Below are positions 27,263-35,477 of a stretch of DNA of 64,000 nt, in pieces. A program made the translations under genes and the position numbers. Below the pieces are notes generated by a model. It saw only the letters and a program-made list of their open reading frames with translations, was not told the origin of the DNA and did not search any database. The stretch comes from Oryzobacter telluris (GTDB lineage: Bacteria; Actinomycetota; Actinomycetes; Actinomycetales; Dermatophilaceae), in the NCBI RefSeq assembly GCF_043099285.1, contig NZ_CP170723.1, forward strand, positions 1,736,001 to 1,800,000, in the 5' to 3' direction. Position 1 is the first letter of the stretch. Each line of letters opens with the position of its first letter.

Positions 27263-27721
27263 TCAGTGAGTCCGGAGCCGGGCGACGACCTCGTCGTCGT
27301 CGACCTCGCCGGTCTCGACGAAGCCCAGGCTCGCGTAGAGACCCTTCGCCACGGTGTTGTCCGGGTGGTACGCCAGCGCGAACCCCGCGGCGCCGGCGCG
27401 CTCGCGCAGCATCCCCAGCGTCGCGACGACGGCAGCGCGCCCGAGCCCGCGACCCTGGTGCGCGTCGTCGACGAGGACCCCGCCGAGCCAGCAGCTGCCG
27501 TCCTCGGGGTCGGTCGCCCACATGAGGAACCCGACCACCGCGCCCGTGTCGTCGTGCACCGACAGGGGTTGCCAGACACCGTCGTACGCACACAGTGCGA
27601 GGTAGTAGGCGGGTGCCGCCACGAACCGCTCCTGGCCGGGTGCCACGGTGAGCCGCGCGACGTCGCGCCAGCTCGCGGCGTCCACCGGCCGCAGCGACAC
27701 CTGACGTCCCGGCTCGTCCAC
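27263..27721 (-). CDS. GNAT family N-acetyltransferase
   Basis: A 152-residue acetyltransferase. The acetyl-CoA pyrophosphate-binding motif is DDAHQGRGLGRAAV near residue 93, and the C-terminal NTVAKGLYASLGFVETGEV is the typical GNAT end. The N-terminal half (FVAAPAYYLALCAYDGVWQPLSV and on) resembles spermidine/spermine-type GNATs, but the substrate is not determined. The GTG start follows TAGGGT by 6 bases. Confidence 0.87.
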   Translation of the reverse strand: MDEPGRQVSLRPVDAASWRDVARLTVAPGQERFVAAPAYYLALCAYDGVWQPLSVHDDTGAVVGFLMWATDPEDGSCWLGGVLVDDAHQGRGLGRAAVVATLGMLRERAGAAGFALAYHPDNTVAKGLYASLGFVETGEVDDDEVVARLRTH

Positions 27722-27727
27722 GCACCC

Positions 27728-27733
27728 ACCCTA
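27728..27733 (-). promoter_or_regulatory. -10 element of the GNAT gene, leaderless
   Basis: On the minus strand TAGGGT ends 6 bases before the GTG at 27721. Confidence 0.5.
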
Positions 27734-27811
27734 GGACGTCCAGCCCTCGGACACCGGAGCCCCGAAACACGGGGGTGACACGGTCGTGATGACAGGTTCA
27801 CGCGGTGGCCA

Positions 27812-27817
27812 TAGGTT
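27812..27817 (+). promoter_or_regulatory. -10 element of the ATP-grasp/Alpha-E/transglutaminase operon, leaderless
   Basis: TAGGTT ends 6 bases before the GTG at 27824. Confidence 0.55.
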
Positions 27818-27823
27818 CGTCAC

Positions 27824-29443
27824 GTGAGCGAGCAGGGAGCCGACGCGGGCAGCAGCCTCTTCGACGAGTACACGCTCGGAGCGGCCTGGGACGAGATGCT
27901 CTCCGAACCCGGCGCACCCCGCACGGCCTACAAGCCGGTGTTCCACACCCTGCGCGCCATGACCGGCCAGACGCTCAAGGAGCGCGCCGACACCCTCGCC
28001 CGCTCCTACCTCGACCAGGGCGTCACCTTCGACTACGCCGGCGAGGAGCGCCCCTTCCCGCTCGACGCCGTGCCGCGCGTCATCTCGGCGCACGAGTGGC
28101 AGGTCATCGAGTCCGGTGTCGTCCAGCGGGTCACGGCGCTGGAGTCCTTCCTCGACGACATCTACTCCCGCGAGGGTGAGATCCCGCGCGCCGTGCACGA
28201 GGGGATCATCCCGTGGCGGCTCATCGCGAGCAGCACGCACTACCACCGCGCGGTCATGGGCATCCGGCCGAGCAACGGCGTGCGCGTGCACGTGGCCGGC
28301 GTCGACCTCATCCGCGACGAGGACGGGACCTTCCGCGTCCTCGAGGACAACGTCCGGGTCCCGTCGGGAGTCAGCTACGTCATCGCCAACCGCCGGGCCA
28401 TGGCCAACGTCTTCCCCGAGGCGTTCGCGACGATGCGGATCCGCCCGGTGCACGACTACCCCCGGATGCTGCTCGCCGCCCTGCGCGCCGCGGCCCCCGA
28501 CGGCGCGAGCGACCCGACCGTCGTCGTCCTCACCCCCGGCGTCTTCAACTCGGCGTACTTCGAGCACGCCCTCCTCGCCCGGATGATGGGCGTCGAGCTC
28601 GTCGAGGGCCGCGACCTCGTCTGTGTGGGGGGCCAGGTCCGGATGCGGACGACGACCGGCGACAAGCCGGTCGACGTCATCTACCGCCGCATCGACGACG
28701 AGTTCCTCGACCCGGTGCACTTCCACGGCGACTCCGTCCTCGGCGTGGCGGGGCTCGTGTCGGCGATGCGCAGCGGCCGCGTCACCGTGGCCAACGCTGT
28801 CGGCAACGGGGTCGCCGACGACAAGCTCATCTACTCCTACCTGCCCGAGCTCATCCGGTTCTACCTCGACGAGGACCCGATCCTGGGCAACGTCGACACC
28901 TACCGGTGTGAGGAGCCGGGCGTCCTGGAGCACGTCCTGGACCACCTGCACGAGATGGTCGTCAAGCCGGTCGACGGGTCCGGGGGCAAGGGCCTGGTCG
29001 TCGGGCCCAAGGCGGATGCCGCGACCCTCGAACGCCTGCGCGGCCAGCTCTCGGCCGACCCGCGCGGCTGGATCGCCCAGCCGGTCGTCCAGCTCTCCAC
29101 GGTGCCGACCTTCATCGACGGCCACCTCGCCCCGCGCCACGTCGACCTGCGCCCGTTCGCGGTCAACGACGGCGAGCGCGTGCGGGTGCTGCCCGGCGGC
29201 CTCACCCGCGTCGCGCTCCCCGAGGGCGAGCTCGTCGTCAACTCCAGCCAGGGCGGTGGCAGCAAGGACACCTGGGTGCTCTCCGACCGCCGGCCCTCGC
29301 CGAACGCCCCGAGCCGCCTCCCCGACAACCGCGAGGTGGTCGTCATGAGCGCCCCCACGGCCTCCCACGAGGACAGCATGCGCGAGCAGCAGCAACAGCA
29401 GCAGCAGGCCACGAGGCGCGCTGCGGGGGGCCGGACGTGCTGA
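27824..29443 (+). CDS. circularly permuted type 2 ATP-grasp protein
   Basis: Predicted amide- or peptide-bond-forming ligase. The 539-residue protein carries the family blocks LEDNVRVPSGVSY, YRRIDDEFLDP, NAVGNGVADDK, VVKPVDGSGGKG and NSSQGGGSKDTWVL, the ATP- and metal-binding parts of the permuted ATP-grasp fold (DUF404/DUF407 type). The C-terminus has a run of seven glutamines followed by a basic end, absent from the core fold. The next gene overlaps by 7 bases and a transglutaminase follows, the conserved trio of this family. The product made is not known. Confidence 0.9.
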   Translation: MSEQGADAGSSLFDEYTLGAAWDEMLSEPGAPRTAYKPVFHTLRAMTGQTLKERADTLARSYLDQGVTFDYAGEERPFPLDAVPRVISAHEWQVIESGVVQRVTALESFLDDIYSREGEIPRAVHEGIIPWRLIASSTHYHRAVMGIRPSNGVRVHVAGVDLIRDEDGTFRVLEDNVRVPSGVSYVIANRRAMANVFPEAFATMRIRPVHDYPRMLLAALRAAAPDGASDPTVVVLTPGVFNSAYFEHALLARMMGVELVEGRDLVCVGGQVRMRTTTGDKPVDVIYRRIDDEFLDPVHFHGDSVLGVAGLVSAMRSGRVTVANAVGNGVADDKLIYSYLPELIRFYLDEDPILGNVDTYRCEEPGVLEHVLDHLHEMVVKPVDGSGGKGLVVGPKADAATLERLRGQLSADPRGWIAQPVVQLSTVPTFIDGHLAPRHVDLRPFAVNDGERVRVLPGGLTRVALPEGELVVNSSQGGGSKDTWVLSDRRPSPNAPSRLPDNREVVVMSAPTASHEDSMREQQQQQQQATRRAAGGRTC

Positions 29444-30366
29444 GCCGCATCGCCGAGTCGCTGTTCTGGATCGGCCGCTACACCGAGCGCGCCGACGGCA
29501 CCGCCCGCATCGTCGACGTGCTGCGCCTGCAGCTGCTCGAGGACCCCGGCGCCGACGAGACCCTCGCGTCCAACACCGTGCTCTCGGTGATCATGGGCCT
29601 GCCGTGGGACGGCGAGGCGACCTTCTCCGAGGTCAGCACCGCCCTCGTCTTCGACCGCGCCAACGCCGGCTCGATCACCGGCGCCTGGTTCGCGGCCCGC
29701 GAGAACGCCCGCCGCGCCCGCGAGACCCTCTCCACCGAGCTCTGGGAGGGCATCAACACCACCTGGCACCGCTGGAACGGGTTCGGCCGCACCGTCGCCA
29801 CCGAGCGCCACCTGTCGTGGGCCCGCGAGCGCGCGGCCCTCATCTCCGGCATCGCCGACTCGACGATGCGCCACGACGAGGCCTGGGACTTCCTCGTCCT
29901 CGGTCGCAGCCTCGAACGCGCCGACATGACGGCCCGCCTCGTGGCCACCGGGGCGATGCCGCGCGGTGGCGCCCCGTGGTCGGTGGTGCTCTCCAGCTGC
30001 GGTGCGCAACAGGCGTTCATGCGCAGCCAGCGCGGCCTGCTCAGCGACGACGCCGCCGCGGCCTTCCTCGTCCTGGACCGCGAGTTCCCCCGCTCGGTGT
30101 TCTTCGCCCTGTCCGAGGCCGAGCGACGGCTCGCCGCCCTGTCGCCGGCTCCGGACGAGCGGATCGGGGTGTCCGACGAGGCCCGCCGCCAGCTCGGTCG
30201 CATCCGCACCTCGCTGGAGTTCCGGTCCACCGCAGACGTCATCAACGACCTGCCGGCCCAGATGCTGCGGGTGCAGGCCGCCGTGATGGCGAGCTCCCTC
30301 GCCATCGCGGGGCGCTACTTCCAGTCGGGACCGCTGACGACGTGGACCAAGGACGGGGTGCTGTGA
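29437..30366 (+). CDS. Alpha-E domain protein
   Basis: A 309-residue, mostly helical protein opening LSRIAESLFWIGRYTERADG, the hallmark of the Alpha-E family, with a repeat-like second block DFLVLGRSLERADMTAR. It has no known catalytic residues and is thought to be a helical partner of the ATP-grasp ligase. The GTG lies inside the end of the ATP-grasp gene and the stop overlaps the transglutaminase start by one base (TGATG), so the three are translationally coupled. Confidence 0.9.
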   Translation: MLSRIAESLFWIGRYTERADGTARIVDVLRLQLLEDPGADETLASNTVLSVIMGLPWDGEATFSEVSTALVFDRANAGSITGAWFAARENARRARETLSTELWEGINTTWHRWNGFGRTVATERHLSWARERAALISGIADSTMRHDEAWDFLVLGRSLERADMTARLVATGAMPRGGAPWSVVLSSCGAQQAFMRSQRGLLSDDAAAAFLVLDREFPRSVFFALSEAERRLAALSPAPDERIGVSDEARRQLGRIRTSLEFRSTADVINDLPAQMLRVQAAVMASSLAIAGRYFQSGPLTTWTKDGVL

Positions 30367-31205
30367 TGCGCCGGTACCGCATCGTCCACACGACGTCGCT
30401 CACCTACGACAGTGCCGTGCGGGCCGCCCACAACGAGCTGCGGATGACGCCGCCGAACGAGGCCGGCCAGACGACGCTGGAGAACCGCATCCGGATCCGG
30501 CCGATGACGTGGAGCCACGTCTACCGCGACCACTGGGGCACCCACGTCATGGCGATGGAGAGCCTCGCCTCGCACTCCCAGCTGGACATCGAGGCCATCT
30601 CCACCGTCGAGCGCACCCCGGTGGAGCCCCACGAGCCGTCGCTCGACTGGAGCGCGGTGCGCAACCCCGCCGTCCAGGACCGCAGCTACGAGTGGCTGAT
30701 GCTCTCGGCCCGCACCCGGCCCGGCGCCGGCATCGCCGAGCTCGCCCACGCCGTGCGCGGGATGTCCACCCCGCACGAGGCCGCGACCGAGCTGGCCCGA
30801 CAGGTCCGGGCCGAGATGCGCTACCAGCGCGGGGTCACCGGCGTGCACAGCCGCGGCGAGGACGCGTGGACCGAGCGCGCCGGCGTCTGCCAGGACTTCG
30901 CGCACATCACCATCGGCGCCCTGCGCAGCCTGGGGGTCCCGGCCCGGTACGTGTCGGGGTACCTCGTGCCCAAGCGCGACGCGGCGGTGGGGGAGACCTC
31001 CACCGGCGAGAGCCACGCCTGGGTCGAGTTCTGGGACGACGGCTGGGTGGCGGTGGACCCCACCAACGGCACGGAGGTGTCCACCGACCACGTCGTCGTC
31101 GCCCGCGGCCGCGACTACGAGGACGTCCCGCCGTTCAAGGGGATCTACTCGGGCCGGGCCGTGGCCACGCTCGAGGTGGGCGTCGCCATCACCCGGCTGG
31201 CCTGA
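30366..31205 (+). CDS. transglutaminase-like cysteine protease family protein
   Basis: A 279-residue protein with an N-terminal beta-rich domain (YRIVHTTSLTYDSAVRAAHN) and a transglutaminase core whose triad is visible: C175 in AGVCQDFAHI, H217 in GESHAWVEF and D231 in AVDPTNG. Such bacterial proteins can act as peptidases, amidases or cross-linkers. In this conserved trio it probably processes or edits the product of the ATP-grasp ligase (inference). It has no signal peptide, so it should act in the cytoplasm. Confidence 0.92.
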   Translation: MRRYRIVHTTSLTYDSAVRAAHNELRMTPPNEAGQTTLENRIRIRPMTWSHVYRDHWGTHVMAMESLASHSQLDIEAISTVERTPVEPHEPSLDWSAVRNPAVQDRSYEWLMLSARTRPGAGIAELAHAVRGMSTPHEAATELARQVRAEMRYQRGVTGVHSRGEDAWTERAGVCQDFAHITIGALRSLGVPARYVSGYLVPKRDAAVGETSTGESHAWVEFWDDGWVAVDPTNGTEVSTDHVVVARGRDYEDVPPFKGIYSGRAVATLEVGVAITRLA

Positions 31206-31254
31206 CCCGAGGATTCCCGGCCGACCCCCGCGGCGGCTTACCCTTGTGCACGCC

Positions 31255-32772
31255 ATGACTGCAGCCAAGACCTACGACGTGCGCACCCACGGGTGCCAGA
31301 TGAACGTCCACGACTCCGAGCGCCTCGCCGGCCTGCTCGAGACCGCCGGCTACGTCGACCTCGCGAGCCTGCCCGCCACCGACCGCCCCGACGTCGCCGA
31401 CGTCGTCGTGTTCAACACCTGCGCGGTGCGCGAGAACGCCGACAACAAGCTCTACGGCAACCTGGGCCAGCTGCGCCCGGCGAAGACCGCGAACCCCGAC
31501 CTGCAGATCGCCGTCGGCGGCTGCATGGCGCAGAAGGACCGCGAGACCATCGTCAAGCGCGCCCCGTGGGTCGACGTCGTGTTCGGCACCCACAACATCG
31601 GCAGCCTCCCGGCACTGCTCGACCGCGCCCGCCACAACAAGCGCGCCGAGGTCGAGATCCTCGAGTCCCTCGAGACGTTCCCCTCCACGCTGCCGACGCG
31701 CCGCGACTCCGCGTTCGCCGGCTGGGTGTCGATCTCGGTCGGCTGCAACAACACCTGCACGTTCTGCATCGTCCCGAGCCTGCGCGGCAAGGAGCAGGAC
31801 CGCCGGCCCGGCGACGTCCTCGCCGAGATCGAGGCGCTCGTGGAGCAGGGGGTCGTCGAGATCACCCTGCTCGGCCAGAACGTCAACACCTACGGCGTCG
31901 AGTTCGGCGACAAGCTCGCCTTCGGCAAGCTCCTGCGCGCCTGCGGTGAGGTCGAGGGCCTGGAGCGGGTGCGGTTCACCAGCCCGCACCCGGCCGCCTT
32001 CACCGACGACGTCATCGACGCGATGGCCCAGACCCCCAACGTCATGCCCAGCCTCCACATGCCGCTGCAGTCCGGCTCCGACCGCGTCCTGAAGGCCATG
32101 CGCCGCAGCTACCGCAGCGAGCGCTTCCTCGGGATCATCGACCGGGTTCGCGCCGCGATGCCCGAGGCCGCGATCACCACCGACCTCATCGTCGGGTTCC
32201 CCGGGGAGACCGAGGAGGACTTCGCCGAGACGCTGCGGGTCGTCGAGGCGTCGCGCTTCTCCAGCGCCTTCACCTTCCAGTACTCGATCCGCGCGGGCAC
32301 CCCGGCGGCGACGATGCCCGACCAGGTCCCCAAGGCCGTGGTGCAGGAGCGCTTCGAGCGGCTCATCGCCCTCCAGGAGGAGGTGTCGTGGGCCGAGAAC
32401 CGTCGCGTCGAGGGGCGGGAGGTCGAGGTGCTCGTGGCGCCCGGCGAGGGGCGCAAGGACGGCGAGACCGCCCGCCTCAGCGGCCGGGCGAGGGACAACC
32501 GCCTCGTGCACTTCGCCGTGCCCGAGGGGGCCGAGCGCCCCCGGCCCGGCGACGCGGTGACCGTCGGTGTCACCTACGGAGCCCCCCACCACCTCGTCGC
32601 CGACAGTGGCGTGCGCGGTGGTGTCTACGCCGTGCGGCGGACCGCCGGCGGTGCTGCGTGGGAGCGGCTCCAGGACGCCCCCGTCCCGGGCAAGCCCCCC
32701 GTGGCGCTCGGGATGCCCGCGGTGGGCGTCCCGGCGATGGCGTCGGTGTCGGCGCCGGCCTGCTCGACCTGA
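31255..32772 (+). CDS. miaB: tRNA-2-methylthio-N6-dimethylallyladenosine synthase MiaB
   Basis: Radical SAM enzyme that methylthiolates i6A37 in tRNA, acting after MiaA, encoded about 5 kb downstream. The 505-residue protein has N-terminal cluster cysteines (THGCQMN, NTCAVREN, VGGCMAQK), radical SAM GCNNTCTFCIVP with C164, C168 and C171, and a TRAM domain (about 380-460). A 45-residue Ala/Pro/Val-rich tail follows. The ATG at 31255 is preferred over the GTG at 31246 because the MiaB fold starts right after it, but both are possible. Confidence 0.96.
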   Translation: MTAAKTYDVRTHGCQMNVHDSERLAGLLETAGYVDLASLPATDRPDVADVVVFNTCAVRENADNKLYGNLGQLRPAKTANPDLQIAVGGCMAQKDRETIVKRAPWVDVVFGTHNIGSLPALLDRARHNKRAEVEILESLETFPSTLPTRRDSAFAGWVSISVGCNNTCTFCIVPSLRGKEQDRRPGDVLAEIEALVEQGVVEITLLGQNVNTYGVEFGDKLAFGKLLRACGEVEGLERVRFTSPHPAAFTDDVIDAMAQTPNVMPSLHMPLQSGSDRVLKAMRRSYRSERFLGIIDRVRAAMPEAAITTDLIVGFPGETEEDFAETLRVVEASRFSSAFTFQYSIRAGTPAATMPDQVPKAVVQERFERLIALQEEVSWAENRRVEGREVEVLVAPGEGRKDGETARLSGRARDNRLVHFAVPEGAERPRPGDAVTVGVTYGAPHHLVADSGVRGGVYAVRRTAGGAAWERLQDAPVPGKPPVALGMPAVGVPAMASVSAPACST

Positions 32773-32773
32773 G

Positions 32774-32974
32774 TCAGGCGAACAGGAGGAAGGCGGCGAC
32801 CGCGACGCCGAGCGTGATGAAGAGGGCGGCACCGGCGCGCAGGGCCGCGACGCGGCTGATGGCGCGGGTGGGGAGGTCCTTCTCGCGGCGGGGCGAGTTG
32901 GTGGCGGCCCACAGGGGGGTCGGGTCGAACGGCTCGAGGTCCATCGGCGGGAGGCCGGAGTGGTAGTGGGCCAT
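32774..32974 (-). CDS. mini membrane protein A with FDPxPLWAA motif
   Basis: A 66-residue protein I do not recognise. It has a polar N-terminus, the motif FDPTPLWAA at residues 16-24, a basic middle (SPRREKDLPTRAISR) and one C-terminal hydrophobic helix (about 45-66) that ends the protein, suggesting a tail-anchored or single-pass protein. A good ribosome site (AAGGGAA) precedes the ATG. Its upstream neighbour is a clear paralogue of the same size and plan, so the pair arose by tandem duplication. Confidence 0.75.
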   Translation of the reverse strand: MAHYHSGLPPMDLEPFDPTPLWAATNSPRREKDLPTRAISRVAALRAGAALFITLGVAVAAFLLFA

Positions 32975-33110
32975 GGGGGTGTTCCCTTCGTGAGGGGCGA
33001 GAGAGCTTCAGGCTAGGGAGGTGGCGGGTCACCCTGTCGGGTGTCGACGTCACGGTGGCCGTTCGGCCGAACCTGTCTGGACGACGGGACGACCGGTGGG
33101 CGAGATCGCG

Positions 33111-33305
33111 TCAGATGAGGCTGAGGGCGAAGGCGGCAGCCGCCTCGAGTGTCACGGCGACCCCCGCCGTGACCAACATCGCGCGACGCCGGGCCCGCAT
33201 GGGGACGATGACGTCGGCGTGGACCTGGTGTGCCGCCGCCCACAGTGGTGCTGGGTCGAACGGGGTGACCGAACAGAACGGGATGGCGGGCGACTGGCGA
33301 GGCAT
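33111..33305 (-). CDS. mini membrane protein B with FDPxPLWAA motif
   Basis: A 64-residue paralogue of the downstream gene: FDPAPLWAA falls at residues 16-24, exactly the same position, followed by a basic stretch (MRARRRA) and a C-terminal hydrophobic helix. The rest has diverged strongly. Start at the ATG at 33305 because AAAGGAA and AAGGA lie just upstream and because it aligns with the paralogue; a longer frame to 33395 would break that. TAGCGT upstream could be its -10. Function unknown. Confidence 0.72.
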   Translation of the reverse strand: MPRQSPAIPFCSVTPFDPAPLWAAAHQVHADVIVPMRARRRAMLVTAGVAVTLEAAAAFALSLI

Positions 33306-33466
33306 GATCCTTGGGTTTCCTTTACTCGGAGAAAACCCCTGCATGACCAACGCTAGACGACCGGCAGACCCGGACACAGCACCCGAACGGCCCACACACC
33401 AAGTTCACCCGAACGGCCGAGGACTTGCGTCAGTGCAAGCGTTTCCGCACCCGTCGGCGTGCTCGG

Positions 33467-35134
33467 TCAGGCCGTGGCGGGGCCCGGTTCGAGCCACGCG
33501 TGGACCAGCGGGACCACCGACGCACCCTCGCCGCTGGCCGCCGCGACGCGCTTCATCGAGCCGGCCCGCACGTCACCCACGGCGAACACGCCCGGGACGG
33601 TGGTCTCCAGGCTCGCCGGCGGGATGTCTCCGGCCCAGTGCTCCGTGGGCACGTCGCGGCCGGTGAGGACGAAGCCCCGCGCGTCGCGGGCGACGGCGCC
33701 CGGGAGCCAGTCGCACCGCGGCTCGGCGCCGAGGAGGAGGAACAGGCCGCGGCAGACCACCTGCTCGTCGGCGCCGGTGTTCGTGTCGCGCAGCACGAGC
33801 CAGTCGAGGCGACCGTCGCCGCCCGCGCCGACCACCTCGGTGCACGGGCGCACCGTGACGCGCGGGTTGAAGGCCAGCTCGCCGAGGAGGTAGCTCGACA
33901 TCGTCGGCTCGAGGCTCTCGCGGCGCACGGCGATCGTCACGCTGCGGGCGAACCGCGAGAGGTGCACGGCCGCCTGGCCGGCGCTGTTGCCGCCACCGAC
34001 GATGACGACGTCGGCGTCCTCCATCTCGCGCGCCGCGCTCATCGCGGAGCCGTAGTAGACGCCGAGCCCCACGAGGTCCTCGACGCCCGGGACCCGCAGG
34101 CGCCGGTAGCTGACCCCGTTGGCGATGACGACCGAGCGGGCGCGCACCTCCGCGCCCTCGTCGGTGCGCAGCAGGTGCGGCTCGCCGTCGGTGCCGGGGG
34201 AGAGGTGCTCGACCTCCCAGCCGGTGAGGAACGTCGTGCCGAACCGGATGGCCTGGTTGCGCGCTCGCTGGGCCAGCCGCATGCCCGAGATCCCGCGGGG
34301 GAAGCCGAGGTAGTTGCGGATCATCGAGGACGTGCCGGCCTGGCCGCCGACGGCCTCGGCCTCGAGGACCACCGTCGACAGGCCCTCGGACGACGCGTAG
34401 ACGGCGGCCGCGAGCCCGGCCGGGCCGGCGCCGACGACCGCGACGTCGACGACGCTGTCGGCGACGACCTGGGCGGCCGAGGGGAACACCCGCAACGCGA
34501 CGTCGCGAACCCGGGTGGGGGAGAACGTCTCCCCGTCGACCCGCTGCACCACGGGGAACGACGGGTCGGGGCCGACGTGGGCGAGGACGGCGCGTCCCTG
34601 CTCGCTGTCGGGGGTGTAGACGTGGTGGGGCATCCCCATCCGCTCGAGGAAGTCGCAGACCGCCTGGGTCAGCGCGTCGCGGCCCGGGGCGACGACGCGC
34701 ACGGTGTCGACCTCGGGGTCCGGCACGGTGGCGCCCCAGTCGGAGAGCAGCTCGCCGATGGCGCCGTGGAACTCCTCGTCGCGGCGTCCGCGCGGCATGA
34801 GGAGGTAGGCGTCGTACTTGCCCTTGGCCAGGCCGTGCCGCAGGTGCGGCGCGTCGGTGAGGAAGCGCGACCAGTGGGCGGCGACGACGCGGCGCGCGGT
34901 GGGGACGAGGGAGCGCCAGCGGGCGAGGGCCTCGTAGGTCTCGGCGTCGGGCAGCAGCGACTCGCTGACGATCAGCGGGACGCGTCCGCCCTCACCGAGG
35001 ACGGACGCGATCAGGGCATCGGCGTCGTCGGTGGTGCCGACGCAGCGGACGTCGTAGTCACGGCCGTACCGGCCGAACTCGTCGACCAGCACCTCCGCGT
35101 GCTCGGGCGCGACGAGGACGATGACGGGATCCAC
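33467..35134 (-). CDS. fused receiver-like/thioredoxin-reductase-like flavoprotein
   Basis: The 555-residue protein has three parts. Residues 1-125 resemble a degenerate response-regulator receiver. Residues about 145-210 look like a glutaredoxin/thioredoxin-fold module (VRVVAPGRDALTQAVCDFLE to FPVVQRVDG) with only one cysteine. Residues 228-555 are a thioredoxin-reductase-like FAD/NADPH module with GAGPAG at 235-240, GGGNSAGQAA and GVFAVGDVRAG. The reductase redox CxxC is missing; the place where it would follow is GTSSMIRNYLGFP. It probably passes electrons to an unknown partner. Starts 6 bases after TATGCT. Confidence 0.85.
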   Translation of the reverse strand: MDPVIVLVAPEHAEVLVDEFGRYGRDYDVRCVGTTDDADALIASVLGEGGRVPLIVSESLLPDAETYEALARWRSLVPTARRVVAAHWSRFLTDAPHLRHGLAKGKYDAYLLMPRGRRDEEFHGAIGELLSDWGATVPDPEVDTVRVVAPGRDALTQAVCDFLERMGMPHHVYTPDSEQGRAVLAHVGPDPSFPVVQRVDGETFSPTRVRDVALRVFPSAAQVVADSVVDVAVVGAGPAGLAAAVYASSEGLSTVVLEAEAVGGQAGTSSMIRNYLGFPRGISGMRLAQRARNQAIRFGTTFLTGWEVEHLSPGTDGEPHLLRTDEGAEVRARSVVIANGVSYRRLRVPGVEDLVGLGVYYGSAMSAAREMEDADVVIVGGGNSAGQAAVHLSRFARSVTIAVRRESLEPTMSSYLLGELAFNPRVTVRPCTEVVGAGGDGRLDWLVLRDTNTGADEQVVCRGLFLLLGAEPRCDWLPGAVARDARGFVLTGRDVPTEHWAGDIPPASLETTVPGVFAVGDVRAGSMKRVAAASGEGASVVPLVHAWLEPGPATA

Positions 35135-35140
35135 GTCGCG

Positions 35141-35146
35141 AGCATA
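35141..35146 (-). promoter_or_regulatory. -10 element of the fused flavoprotein gene, leaderless
   Basis: On the minus strand TATGCT ends 6 bases before the GTG at 35134. Confidence 0.5.
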
Positions 35147-35182
35147 GGTCGGGCCCGGCCGGATCGGGAGGGCCCCCGGAGG

Positions 35183-35371
35183 TCACTGCCCGATGGCGTC
35201 GTCCGCCTTCGCCTGGCCCTGGTCGATCTGGCCGGCGTACTTGCCTCCGGTGGCCTGGTCGACGGCGTCACCGCCGCGCTCGATGACCTGGTCGCTGATG
35301 CTCTCGACCTGCTCGGGGTTGTCGTGCGCGAGCTGCTCGAGCTTGGCCTTGGCGTCGTCGAGAAGACCCAT
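35183..35371 (-). CDS. Rv0909-like small antitoxin-family protein
   Basis: A 62-residue acidic protein (GLLDDAKAKLEQLAHDNPEQ, then VIERGGDAVDQATGGKYAGQ) matching the small actinobacterial family named after the antitoxin Rv0909. The repeated amphipathic pattern resembles CsbD-like stress proteins. No toxin gene is beside it: the neighbours are the fused flavoprotein and def. A classic GGGAGGG ribosome site fixes the ATG at 35371. A stress-related small protein is at least as likely as a true antitoxin. Confidence 0.8.
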   Translation of the reverse strand: MGLLDDAKAKLEQLAHDNPEQVESISDQVIERGGDAVDQATGGKYAGQIDQGQAKADDAIGQ

Positions 35372-35477
35372 GGTCCCTCCCTGGTGTCCGGGGCCCGGTC
35401 GCTCCGGGTCCACCGGTCCAGCACAGCCCCACGAGGCCTGCGTTGGCAAGGGGCGGCGCTCTGGAAGAATCGTGGGC

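Noticed and set aside
31239..31255. Leaderless promoter for miaB (TACCCT)
   Set aside because: Only one base separates it from the GTG at 31246 and ten from the ATG at 31255, neither of which fits the 6-7 base rule seen elsewhere.
33306..33395. Upstream extension of mini membrane protein B to 33395
   Set aside because: The ribosome sites and the exact alignment with its paralogue support the ATG at 33305.
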